Positions 43,602-53,859 of a stretch of DNA of 64,000 nucleotides are shown in pieces. This DNA comes from Bordetella sp. FB-8 (GTDB lineage Bacteria; Pseudomonadota; Gammaproteobacteria; Burkholderiales; Burkholderiaceae_B). The notes beneath the pieces were generated by a model. The model was not told where the DNA came from. It saw only the letters and a list, made by a program, of their open reading frames with translations, and did no database searches. Every line of letters starts with the position of its first letter. Position 1 is the first letter of the stretch. The position numbers were made by a program, and so were the translations under genes. The stretch lies in NCBI RefSeq assembly GCF_000382185.1, contig NZ_KB907784.1, forward strand, positions 1,336,057 to 1,400,056, in the 5' to 3' direction.

Positions 43602-45029
43602 ATGAACGAATTTTGGCAGACCTGCGTCAGTCGTCTTGAGCAGGAGCTCCCCCCCCAACAAATCAGTGCCTGGATACGGCCGCTGGTCCCGCTGGCCTTC
43701 GACGAGGCTCAGGGCCTCTTGCGCGTGGCCGCGCCGAACCGCTTCAAGCTGGATTGGGTACGCAAGAATTTTTCCCACCAGATCGAGGCGCTGGCCTCCG
43801 AGTGGTTTGCGCGGCCGGTACAGGTGTCTTTCGAGCTGCCCTCCTCCTCGGGCGCCACGCCGCGCGCCGGTTCCGCCGGGCCGGCAGCCCCTGCGCCCGC
43901 CGCCCCTGCGCCGCCCGCCCGCTACGGCGCGAGCGCGTCCAGGCCCGTGTCGGCGCAAGCGCCCGCGCCCCAGCCCCCCAGCGACGCCGCCGGCGTGGTG
44001 TACGAGCGCTCGCGCCTGAATACCGACCTTACCTTCGAGAACTTCGTCACGGGCAAGGCCAACCAGCTGGCCCGCGCCGCGGCGCTGCAAGTGGCCGAGA
44101 ACCCCGGCACGTCCTACAACCCCCTCTTTCTGTATGGGGGCGTGGGCCTGGGCAAGACGCATCTCATCCACGCCATCGGCAATGCCATGGTGGCGGCCGG
44201 TACCGGCACGCACGTGCGCTATGTGCATGCCGACCAGTATGTGGCCGACGTGGTCAAGGCCTACCAGCGCAAGACTTTCGATGACTTCAAGCGCTACTAC
44301 CATTCCCTGGACCTGTTGCTGATCGACGATATCCAGTTCTTCTCCGGCAAGCAGCGCACCCAGGAAGAGTTCTTCTACGCTTTTGAGGCGATGGTGGCGC
44401 AGAAAAAGCAGATCATCATCACCAGCGACACCTATCCCAAGGAAATGTCGGGCATCGACAACCGGCTGACTTCGCGCTTCGATTCCGGCCTGACCGTGGC
44501 CATCGAGCCGCCCGAACTGGAAATGCGCGTGGCCATTCTGCTGCGCAAGGCCGAAATCGAGGGCGCGACCCTGCCCGAGGAGGTGGCCTTCTTCATCGCC
44601 AAGCATCTGCGCAGCAATGTGCGCGAGCTCGAGGGGGCGCTGCGCAAGGTTCTGGCCTATGCGCGCTTTCACGGCCGCAACGAGGTCACCGTGGATCTGA
44701 GCAAGGATGCGCTCAAAGACCTGCTCTCTGTCTCCAGCGGCCAGGTCACCGTGGAAAACATCCAGAAGACCGTGGCCGATTTCTACAAAATCAAGGTCGC
44801 CGACATGTATTCGAAACGCCGGCCGGCCAATATCGCCATGCCCCGTCAGGTGGCGATGTACCTGGCCAAGGAGCTGACCCAGAAGAGCTTGCCCGAGATC
44901 GGCGACCTGTTTGGCGGACGCGATCACACCACGGTGCTGCACGCGGTCCGCAAGATTTCCGATGCCCGCGCCAAGCAAGCGGAGCTGAACCATACCCTGC
45001 ACGTGTTGGAACAAACTCTAAAAGGATGA
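43602..45029 (+). CDS. dnaA: chromosomal replication initiator DnaA
   Basis: AAA+ initiator of 475 residues. N-terminal domain I ([22 protein letters not shown]), a Pro/Ala-rich domain II, Walker A ([10 protein letters not shown]), Walker B (LLLIDDIQF), the sensor motifs and the C-terminal DNA-binding signature ([15 protein letters not shown]) are all intact. It is followed by dnaN and gyrB. A DnaA box precedes it, but the larger box clusters lie 11-13.5 kb to the left, beside mnmG and the aminotransferase. Confidence 0.98.
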   Translation: MNEFWQTCVSRLEQELPPQQISAWIRPLVPLAFDEAQGLLRVAAPNRFKLDWVRKNFSHQIEALASEWFARPVQVSFELPSSSGATPRAGSAGPAAPAPAAPAPPARYGASASRPVSAQAPAPQPPSDAAGVVYERSRLNTDLTFENFVTGKANQLARAAALQVAENPGTSYNPLFLYGGVGLGKTHLIHAIGNAMVAAGTGTHVRYVHADQYVADVVKAYQRKTFDDFKRYYHSLDLLLIDDIQFFSGKQRTQEEFFYAFEAMVAQKKQIIITSDTYPKEMSGIDNRLTSRFDSGLTVAIEPPELEMRVAILLRKAEIEGATLPEEVAFFIAKHLRSNVRELEGALRKVLAYARFHGRNEVTVDLSKDALKDLLSVSSGQVTVENIQKTVADFYKIKVADMYSKRRPANIAMPRQVAMYLAKELTQKSLPEIGDLFGGRDHTTVLHAVRKISDARAKQAELNHTLHVLEQTLKG

Positions 45030-45031
45030 CT

Positions 45032-46141
45032 ATGCAACTCGTACAAACCACGCGCGACGCATTGTTGAAACCGCTCTCGACCGTGGCGGGCATCGTTGAA
45101 AGGCGGCACACCCTGCCGATCCTTGCCAACATCCTGATGCGCAAGGAAGGCAGCAAGGTGTCCTTCATTGCCACCGACCTGGAAGTACAGATCACCACGC
45201 ATGCCGATTTCGGCGTGGGTTCCGACAACGAATCGACGACGGTGGCCGCGCGCAAGCTGCTGGACATCCTCAAGGCCTTGCCCGACACCGGCGAGGTGAA
45301 AATGTCGCTGGCCTCCGGCAAGATGACGGTGCAGTCGGCCAAGAGCCGCTTCGCCCTGCAGACCCTGGCCGCCAGTGAATACCCCACCGTGGCGCAGCCC
45401 GAGCAGTGGAGCGTGTCGTTGACACTGCCGCAGCGCACGCTGCGCCACCTGTTCAATATGGTGCATTTCGCCATGGCGCAGCAGGACATCCGCTATTACT
45501 TGAACGGCATGCTGCTGGTGTTCGAACCCGGTTTCGTGCGTTCGGTGGCCACCGACGGGCACCGCCTGGCGCATTGCGCCACCAAGGCCGAGGGCATCGC
45601 CGAAAAGCACGAGGTCATCGTGCCGCGCAAGACCGTGCTGGAAATGCAGCGCCTGCTCGAAGATTCGGACGAACCCGTGGCGGTGGACGTGGCCCCTGGC
45701 CAGATCCGCTTTCGCTTTGGCGACGTCGAGCTGGTCTCCAAGCTGGTCGAGGGCAAGTTCCCCGACTTCACGCGCGTGATCCCCACTTCCTATACGCGCC
45801 ACTTCGACGTGAGCCGCGAAGCCCTGCAGGGCAGCCTGCAGCGCGCCGCCATCCTGACCACCGACAAGTTCAAGGGCGTGCGCCTGCAGCTGGCGCAGAA
45901 CGTGATGAAGATCTCCTCGACCAACGCCGAGCAGGAAGAGGCGCAGGAAGAACTCGACATCGACTACACGTTCGAAGCGCTGGACGTGGGTTTCAACGTG
46001 GGCTACCTGCTGGACGTGCTGGGCAACCTCAAGACCGAGAGCATCCGCTGGTCCGTTATGCCCGACGCCAATGCGTCGGCGCTCATCACCCTGCCCGACG
46101 ACGAGAACTTCAAGTACGTCGTCATGCCCATGCGCATTTAA
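45032..46141 (+). CDS. dnaN: DNA polymerase III beta subunit (sliding clamp)
   Basis: Ring-shaped processivity factor, 369 residues from the ATG at 45032 (MQLVQTTRDALLKPL). An ATG two codons earlier (45026) overlaps the dnaA TGA; the later one fits the family and has AAGGA before it. The C-terminus ends VVMPMRI, the usual clamp end. Confidence 0.97.
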   Translation: MQLVQTTRDALLKPLSTVAGIVERRHTLPILANILMRKEGSKVSFIATDLEVQITTHADFGVGSDNESTTVAARKLLDILKALPDTGEVKMSLASGKMTVQSAKSRFALQTLAASEYPTVAQPEQWSVSLTLPQRTLRHLFNMVHFAMAQQDIRYYLNGMLLVFEPGFVRSVATDGHRLAHCATKAEGIAEKHEVIVPRKTVLEMQRLLEDSDEPVAVDVAPGQIRFRFGDVELVSKLVEGKFPDFTRVIPTSYTRHFDVSREALQGSLQRAAILTTDKFKGVRLQLAQNVMKISSTNAEQEEAQEELDIDYTFEALDVGFNVGYLLDVLGNLKTESIRWSVMPDANASALITLPDDENFKYVVMPMRI

Positions 46142-46199
46142 GGTTCGCGCGAGCTTTTCGCGATGCGCTTGCCCTGTGCGCAAGCCCCGTATCCATTGA

Positions 46200-48665
<2,466 letters not shown>

Positions 48666-48707
48666 TGGTTTTCGGGGATCGCAATAAGCTGTCAGGCGTC
48701 ATAGAAA

Positions 48708-48757
48708 GTGAGACTTTCGCCAAAAACGTGAGGCTTTTTCGACGTATAAAGTGAGAC
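48708..48757. repeat. three direct GTGAGRC repeats downstream of gyrB
   Basis: GTGAGAC (48708-48714), GTGAGGC (48728-48734) and GTGAGAC (48751-48757), each followed by a CTTT-like run, lie at intervals of 20 and 23 bases. Spaced internal repeats of this kind occur at the ends of some IS21-type insertion sequences. No transposase is present, so at most this is a solo end or scar. Confidence 0.4.
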
Positions 48758-48792
48758 CTTTCTGAATACCGACCTGTTTTCAAAAGGCATTA

Positions 48793-48822
48793 AAAAAGGG
48801 AACGCATTTGCGTTCCCTTTTT
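48793..48822 (+). terminator. terminator after gyrB
   Basis: Thirteen-base arms AAAAAGGGAACGC / GCGTTCCCTTTTT enclose a 4-base loop and end in T5. It lies past the gyrB stop codon and just before the convergent restriction pseudogene. Confidence 0.88.
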
Positions 48823-48841
48823 CGTTCAATGGCAAGTGTGA

Positions 48842-49562
48842 TCAAAGACCCTCGTCCTGCGTGGCTACCATCCAGACCCGTTTTAACGGCAGCTCAGCCT
48901 TGATGTCTTCATCCAAGTGCTCGTACTGCTCGAACAGTTGTTCGAGCAGCTCCTTTTGCGTCCAAAGCCGCAGCCGAAAGAACTGGGAGGCCAGTTCCTT
49001 CTGCACGTTGCCCTTGAAGCCACCCCAGGCCACGAACAGGCCCTGATCAGCACACCGCCGTCTGCTCCCTCCGGGCTGCGGTAGGTGGTGTAGCCCTGTG
49101 CTTTCAGGATGCCCTCAACCAGTCGGGTCAGGCCGTGCCCTTTGAAGCGCGCGGAAACCAGCGCGGCGATTTGGTCGCGTGCCAGCTCGTCTAGGTCTGC
49201 GTCTGCGGGATGGCCTCGCCGATCCACTTCACAGCCCGCCAGTGGAAGAAGGGGTTCGGGCCAGCCGTCTCGGCGTGGTAGTCCCCTGTGATCTCGCCGA
49301 TGTAGACCGCAGGCTGAGTTTTCAGGGGCAACACCACGAGGTCGCCCTTCTGCATCTCGTGGGCGAAGGGCCAGACCTGACTGACCCAGTTCAGGACAGC
49401 CTTGGGCTTGGCCTCCGGGTAGCGCTGGGTCATTTCAGCGGTCAGCTCGCCTCGCTGGTGCAGCTTGGATAAGTCAAGGTTCAGCTCATCCCAGGTCACA
49501 TAGACCCGACCTTCCTGGATGAACTTCTGTTCGTATTCGCCGTGAGATCCTGCGCGAATCAA
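48842..49562 (-). pseudogene. Mrr-type restriction endonuclease remnant with two internal deletions
   Basis: Three fragments in two frames make up one protein: an N-terminal part from ATG 49562 (VYVTWDELNLD, WVSQVWPFAHEMQKGDLVVLPLK, GEITGDYH), a middle part (DLDELARDQIAALVSARFKGHGLTRLVEGILKAQGYTTYRSPEGADGG), and a C-terminal part (GFKGNVQKELASQFFRLRLWTQKELLEQLF). Related full genes carry more sequence between these parts. One junction lies near 49196-49208 (in a CGCAGACGCAGAC repeat), the other near 49048-49057. The second deletion removes the catalytic D-x-(E/Q)VK strand region, so the enzyme is dead. Confident in the family from memory, not from a search. Confidence 0.8.
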
Positions 49563-49637
49563 CTAAATTGCCATCTCTTCCTCCCTAATTGCGCGCTTTC
49601 CTAGACCTTGGTGCATGTCTGCGGACAAGTACGGACG

Positions 49638-49666
49638 TTGACGGTACAGGCCCGGTAGCCTACAAT
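49638..49666 (+). promoter_or_regulatory. promoter of a small RNA facing the abiF gene
   Basis: TTGACG (49638-49643), a 17-base spacer and TACAAT (49661-49666) form a strong sigma-70 promoter. Transcription would start near 49673, with no open reading frame before the terminator at 49718-49729. Confidence 0.75.
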
Positions 49667-49672
49667 TTGCAT

Positions 49673-49729
49673 CAACACGGCCCCTCTCGGTGACTCTGCT
49701 TCGGCAGGGAAGCTGCTGAGGGGTTTTTT
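49673..49729 (+). ncRNA. short structured RNA converging on abiF
   Basis: About 57 bases run from the predicted start to a T6 tract. The RNA can form an outer stem CCCCTC (49681-49686) / GAGGGG (49718-49723) that doubles as the terminator, and an inner hairpin CTCTGC-TTCG-GCAGGG with a UUCG tetraloop. The segment AAGCTGCT between inner stem and outer arm is left free for pairing. It ends 11 bases before the end of the convergent abiF gene. Structured RNAs are known next to AbiF-type genes; that this is the antitoxin or guide-like RNA of the system is inferred. Confidence 0.6.
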
Positions 49730-49740
49730 ATTGCCTGAAC

Positions 49741-50733
49741 TCACCAGCCTGCCTCCCAGCCACTGAGGGCGCCCATGCCCGCCAGGTTCAGGCCGAGGTG
49801 AGAGAGATCAGGGAAGGCGAGTAGATGCGCTTTCATCCGATCAGGCCAGCTCGACCGAGGGTTGACCACGCCCAGCAGATGCCGTGTGATCTTCAAGAGC
49901 AAGAAGCAGCGCGCCCGCGCGTGCGCATCAGCCTCAAACGGTGTGACCCAGGCCTGCTCGGCCGATGACGGTAGCTTCGGCTGGTCGACGACGTTCCGAT
50001 TCCAAAGACGGCTATGGTGCGCACAGACATTGCGCAGGTAGTTCAGGCTGCGCAACCATGTCGCGAACACCCGGCCATTGTTCACACCGTATTGGCTGGC
50101 AATCTCATCTTGCTCCGCTTCGCGCATGCCATTGAACAACGTCGAAAGCGTGCCGAAGTCCCACACCTCGCATGCAACCCAGATCGCCAGCGGCAGGCCG
50201 TACTTGGCCCGGTTGTGTCGAACGAATTCCTCCCTGGAGCGGCCGATCAACTGCGCGTGCTTGCCCAGCCACTCGTGGTGCCGCGTCACGCCTGAATCCT
50301 TGTCCAGCTTGACGCTGAACTCGTCGTGTAACAGCTCGGGCTTCAGGTAGGCAAAGCGGTCAAGCTGTCCCAAGGTGTGAGACACGTCCACACGCAACGC
50401 CACTTCGATGCGCTCCAGCGCGTCCATGACCAGCAGCCGAAGCTGCTTGTCGAACACGTACAGATCCACCGCATTTTGAAAGGTGGTCCCAGCCCGGAAG
50501 GCATCTAGGGCGATGCGCTCTTCGCGCACCTTCTTTGGCTTGCGGCCATGCTCATCCAACAGACACAACGGTTCGCTGCGTTCGCGGAAAGCGAACCAAT
50601 AGCCGCTGAGGCGGTAGTAGCCGATGCGTTCTAAGTAATCCAGCGCGCGAGCCCGGTCGGTGACGACCATGCCTCGGTCGATCAACTGATCCAGTTGGTC
50701 CGAGTAGCTTTTCCAGGGCTTGGGATAACTCAT
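49741..50733 (-). CDS. Abi_2/AbiF-family HEPN abortive-infection protein
   Basis: A 330-residue protein of the Abi_2 family (AbiD/AbiF of phage-exclusion systems). The N-terminus (KPWKSYSDQLDQLIDRGMVV..RALDYLERIGYYRLSGYW) is the family signature, and FQNAVDLYVFDKQLRLLVMDALERIEVALRV follows. A HEPN-type RxxxxH ribonuclease motif is present as Arg234-Asn-Val-Cys-Ala-His239 in NYLRNVCAHHSRLWNR. The gene is intact, unlike its neighbours. It likely cleaves RNA on phage infection. A small RNA gene with its own promoter and terminator converges on its 3' end. HEPN proteins of this kind have been proposed as the ancestors of Cas13. Confidence 0.9.
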   Translation of the reverse strand: MSYPKPWKSYSDQLDQLIDRGMVVTDRARALDYLERIGYYRLSGYWFAFRERSEPLCLLDEHGRKPKKVREERIALDAFRAGTTFQNAVDLYVFDKQLRLLVMDALERIEVALRVDVSHTLGQLDRFAYLKPELLHDEFSVKLDKDSGVTRHHEWLGKHAQLIGRSREEFVRHNRAKYGLPLAIWVACEVWDFGTLSTLFNGMREAEQDEIASQYGVNNGRVFATWLRSLNYLRNVCAHHSRLWNRNVVDQPKLPSSAEQAWVTPFEADAHARARCFLLLKITRHLLGVVNPRSSWPDRMKAHLLAFPDLSHLGLNLAGMGALSGWEAGW

Positions 50734-50871
50734 TTGGCCAATTCTATTAAAAGGTGTGCGTTATTTATTAAAGAAACTCATGCAGTGGCACCCGGGTTGC
50801 ACTTGGATTTGATGAATTCAAAAATTGGCCGAAATGGTTCGAAGCAGGCGTCATCAAATGTTGAGGCGCAT
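50734..50871 (-). other. AT-richer spacer upstream of abiF
   Basis: The stretch between abiF and the SDR remnant is richer in A and T than its surroundings (ttatttattaaagaaac). It should hold the abiF promoter; no sure -35/-10 pair is seen. An IS or recombination scar here would explain why the SDR gene stops abruptly at its left end. Confidence 0.4.
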
Positions 50872-51259
50872 TTAAAACTGACCAGCGATCGGGTAGGTCC
50901 AGGCCAGTGCCCGGCACCAGAATTTGAGGTGCTTATGGCCGGGCGTCGCGCGCATCACGGCCGGGCGGAACATCGCGGCGCGCCTGAACAAGCGCGGCAA
51001 TTCGTTCTCGGCGGCCCCCTTGACCCGCGCCCACATCGCGCGGCCGCGTTCCGTGGAATTGGTGCCGGCGCCGCTCACATAACAGAATGCCGCGTCGGGG
51101 TTCTGCCATTCCAGTGCGCGGGCGAAGCGCAGGGTCAGGTCGTAGGTGACGCACGTGTAATGTGCTTCGCTCATGCCGACCGATGAGACGCCCAGGCAGA
51201 AGAAGCACGCTCTCGCCGACCATGCCGGTGGCGCCGGTGAGGATGACCGAGATCGGCAT
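50872..51259 (-). pseudogene. SDR/NAD(P)-binding epimerase-like gene, internally deleted and truncated
   Basis: From ATG 51259 the start MPISVILTGATGMVGESV is a Rossmann NAD(P) motif. The sequence then jumps near 51200-51212 into another frame (CFFCLGVSSVGMSEAHYTCVTYDLTL.., YVSGAGTNSTERGRAMWARVKGAAEN), which in intact relatives lies some 50 residues further on. The C-terminus is also short, ending TYPIAGQF. It is therefore a pseudogene with an out-of-frame deletion and a lost 3' end next to the abiF spacer. Confidence 0.8.
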
Positions 51260-51272
51260 GGTTTGATTCCCT

Positions 51273-52343
51273 TCAAGCCGTCAGCGCTGCGGCCACGATG
51301 CGCTCGGTAGCATCGACAGCCTGCCACCAGCGCTCGCCCGCGTGCGGCTGCGCCAGCGACAGCAGCTCGCCCATGGTCGGGGTGGCCAGGGGCACGCCAT
51401 GCGCCTGCGCCAGGGCCAGGATGCGCTCGAACGGTTCGTGCCAAGGATGCATAGCCAGGTCGAAGGTGCCGTTGTGCAGCGGCATCAGCCAACGGCCGCG
51501 CAAGTCCAGGTGGCCCTGCAGCGTTTCTTCGGGCTGCATGTGGACCTCAGGCCAGTGCGCGTCGTAGGCCCCGGTCTCCATGAAGGTGATGTCGAACGGA
51601 CCGAAGCGCTCGCCGATGGTCTTGAAGCCGGCGTGGTAGCCGGTATCGCCGCTGAAGAACACACGCAGACCGCCGAACAGAATCACCCACGAGGCCCATA
51701 GCGTCGAGTCGCTGTCCTTGAGGCTGCGTCCCGAGAAGTGCTGCGCAGGCGTGGCCACCAGATTCACGCCGGCCAGCGAGGTCTGCTGCCACCAGTCGAG
51801 CTGGCGCACCTTCTGCGGCGCGATGCCCCAGGCTATCAGCCGTTCGCCGACACCGAGCGGCGTGATGAACATCTGCGTCTTGGGGGCGAGTTCGAGCACG
51901 GCGGCGCGATCCAGGTGGTCGTAGTGGTCGTGCGACAGGATCACGCCCTTGATGGGCGGCAGTTCGGCGATGGAGATCGGCGGCGGGTGAAAACGCCTGG
52001 GGCCGGCCCATTGCACGGGCGAGGCGCGCTCGGAAAACACGGGATCGGTGAGCCAGAATTCGCCTGCCAGCTTGAGCAGCAGCGTCGAATGGCCGAGACG
52101 AAACACGCTGGCCTCGGGCGCCGCGCCCAGGGTGTCGGCGTTCAGCGCCCGCACCGGAACAGGCGAGCGCGGTATGGTGTTGTCGGGTTTTTGCGTCAAC
52201 ACGCGCCAGGCGATGGCCAATGTCTTGCGCAAGCCCGGGGCCACGCGCGGGACGGCATTGTGGAACTTACCGTTGCGATGTTGCGGCGAGGCGGCGGTGT
52301 CGGTCGGGGGCGTCTGGATGGCGCGCGAGCCAAGGCAGGTCAT
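51273..52343 (-). CDS. MBL-fold metallohydrolase (UlaG/NAPE-PLD-like)
   Basis: A 356-residue beta-lactamase-fold hydrolase. The zinc motif reads SHDHYDHLD (His138, His140, Asp142, His143), with further ligands in TPAQHFSGRS, FSGDTGYH and the late His in MPLHNGTFDL. An N-terminal region with Pro residues precedes the fold and no clear signal peptide is seen. It is transcribed divergently from the TetR gene, across a spacer with operator-like palindromes, so it is probably the regulator's target. Confidence 0.9.
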   Translation of the reverse strand: MTCLGSRAIQTPPTDTAASPQHRNGKFHNAVPRVAPGLRKTLAIAWRVLTQKPDNTIPRSPVPVRALNADTLGAAPEASVFRLGHSTLLLKLAGEFWLTDPVFSERASPVQWAGPRRFHPPPISIAELPPIKGVILSHDHYDHLDRAAVLELAPKTQMFITPLGVGERLIAWGIAPQKVRQLDWWQQTSLAGVNLVATPAQHFSGRSLKDSDSTLWASWVILFGGLRVFFSGDTGYHAGFKTIGERFGPFDITFMETGAYDAHWPEVHMQPEETLQGHLDLRGRWLMPLHNGTFDLAMHPWHEPFERILALAQAHGVPLATPTMGELLSLAQPHAGERWWQAVDATERIVAAALTA

Positions 52344-52434
52344 GGAGGTGTCCGGTTTTTTGAAAGCGCTGGGCTCGGAGTTTTAAGTAAACTGCACCGT
52401 GTAGTTTTTAGTGTACGGGCGTTCCATGAAAAAG

Positions 52435-52450
52435 TACACTGATCGGTGTA
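52435..52450. promoter_or_regulatory. TetR-type operator between the MBL and TetR genes
   Basis: TACACTGATCGGTGTA is a near-perfect 16-base palindrome just before the TetR start codon. A second partly similar site (CCGTGTAG...GTGTACGG, about 52398-52418) lies toward the MBL gene. Such paired sites would let the TetR protein control itself and the divergent gene. Confidence 0.7.
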
Positions 52451-52459
52451 AAATTTTGC

Positions 52460-53068
52460 ATGACTTCCCCATCCCGACTCACCGATCGCAAGCGCGATGC
52501 CATCATTCAGGCGGCGATCGCCGAGTTCCGCGCCAACGGCTTCGAGGCCACCAGCGTTGACAAAGTGGCAGCGCGCGCCGAGGTGTCCAAGCGCACGCTC
52601 TACAACCACTTCGCAAGCAAAGACGAACTGTTCGCCGCCATCCTGGATATTCTGTGGGAGAGCAGCGCGAGCGAGCCGCGGCGCGCGTACGAGCCGCGGC
52701 GGCCGGTGCGCGAGCAGTTGATCGAGCTGCTGCAGAGCAAGCTCGCGATGCTGGCCGACGACAATTTCCTGGCGCTGGCGCGCGTGGCGATCGCCGCCGC
52801 GCTGCACTCGCCGGAGCGAGCCCGCGAAATGGTGGACCGCATCGGCCAGAAGGATAACGCGATGCTGGACTGGATCCGCGCCGCGCAGAAGCACGGCGCG
52901 CTCAAGGCCGGCGATGCCGCGCAGGCATACAAGCAGCTGGAATGCCTGGTCAAGGGTGTCGCCTTCTGGCCGCAGTTGGCGATGGGTCAGCCGCGGCTGA
53001 CACCGGCGGCGCAGAAGAAACTGGCGGCGGCCAGTGCCGATCTGTTCCTGAGTCACTATGGCGTGTAG
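52460..53068 (+). CDS. TetR/AcrR-family transcriptional regulator
   Basis: A 202-residue repressor with an N-terminal helix-turn-helix (KRDAIIQAAIAEFRANGFEATSVDKVAARAEVSKRTLYNHFASKDELFAAIL) and a C-terminal ligand domain of the AefR-like type. The operator palindrome at 52435-52450 lies just before it. Ligand unknown. Confidence 0.92.
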   Translation: MTSPSRLTDRKRDAIIQAAIAEFRANGFEATSVDKVAARAEVSKRTLYNHFASKDELFAAILDILWESSASEPRRAYEPRRPVREQLIELLQSKLAMLADDNFLALARVAIAAALHSPERAREMVDRIGQKDNAMLDWIRAAQKHGALKAGDAAQAYKQLECLVKGVAFWPQLAMGQPRLTPAAQKKLAAASADLFLSHYGV

Positions 53069-53202
53069 CGGGCGGTCCGAAGGCCGCTTCGTGGAGCAGG
53101 CCCGGGTAAACGGGTAATGTCCATACCAGTATGCCGGCTGGGCTGTTTGAGCCGATGCGGCATCCCTACACTGGCAGACCCAACCCAATACTGGAGTCTG
53201 TT

Positions 53203-53517
53203 ATGAAGCGCTTTCACATCGCCTTGGCCGTTGCCAACCTCGAAGCATCCATTTCCGACTACAGTGCCCGCCTCGGACAGGCGCCGTCCGCGGTCGTGCC
53301 AGGCCAGTACGCGATGTGGCGCACCGATCTGCTCAATTTCTCGATCAACGAGATGCCGGGCAAGGCCGGCCAATTGCGGCACGTCGGGTTCGAGGACGAC
53401 TCGGTGCCGGGCTATTCGAGCAGCATCGACGTCAATGGGCTGATGTGGGAGTTGTTTTCCGCAGCGCAGCAGGATGCGCGGATCGTCAGCACCTACGGCG
53501 TGCCCGTGAATTGTTGA
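53203..53517 (+). CDS. small VOC-superfamily (glyoxalase-like) protein
   Basis: A 104-residue single-module protein (MKRFHIALAVANLEASISDYSARLG, RTDLLNFSINE, LRHVGFEDD) resembling one half of a glyoxalase/dioxygenase fold. GGAG precedes the ATG at 53203. Such one-module proteins usually act as homodimers. The metal ligands cannot be assigned with confidence and no substrate is known. Confidence 0.8.
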   Translation: MKRFHIALAVANLEASISDYSARLGQAPSAVVPGQYAMWRTDLLNFSINEMPGKAGQLRHVGFEDDSVPGYSSSIDVNGLMWELFSAAQQDARIVSTYGVPVNC

Positions 53518-53531
53518 CAGGGAGAGACCGG

Positions 53532-53828
53532 ATGAACCCTATGCCGCGACGGATCGACCATGCGGTGGTTGCCGCGCGATCTCGATGCTGCCCAGGCGCT
53601 GTACCAAGGCATGGGCTTTCAGGTGGGCGCCCGTAACCGTCATCGCTGGGGTACCGAAATCAGGCTGCTCCAGTTCGGCAGTTCTTTTATCGAATTGATA
53701 GCGGTAGGTAGCGATGCACGGGCCATCGCGGATCATGTGCCGGGGCGTGTGATTTTGGCGGCTTCGTGCGCGATTATCTGCGCGAGCGCGAAGGGCTGGC
53801 AATGCTAGCCTTGGGCAGCGCCGCCTAG
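53532..53828 (+). pseudogene. frameshifted VOC-superfamily gene
   Basis: Pieces of one protein are spread over frames: RRIDHAVVA, then DLDAAQALYQGMGFQVGARNRHRWGTEIRLLQFGSSFIELIAVG, then FGGFVRDYLREREGLAMLALGSAA. Two frameshifts (near 53570 and near 53750) separate them, and the 3' part of the family protein is missing. The remnant ends at a 10-base tandem repeat (ccgcctagcg) that runs into the next spacer. Confidence 0.75.
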
Positions 53829-53846
53829 CGCCGCCTAGCGCCGCCG
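53818..53846. repeat. 10-base tandem repeat
   Basis: The unit AGCGCCGCCT occurs about two and a half times between the VOC remnant and the MFS gene. It could have arisen by slippage and may mark the break point of the truncated gene. Confidence 0.7.
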
Positions 53847-53859
53847 TAGAGTGCGTCTT

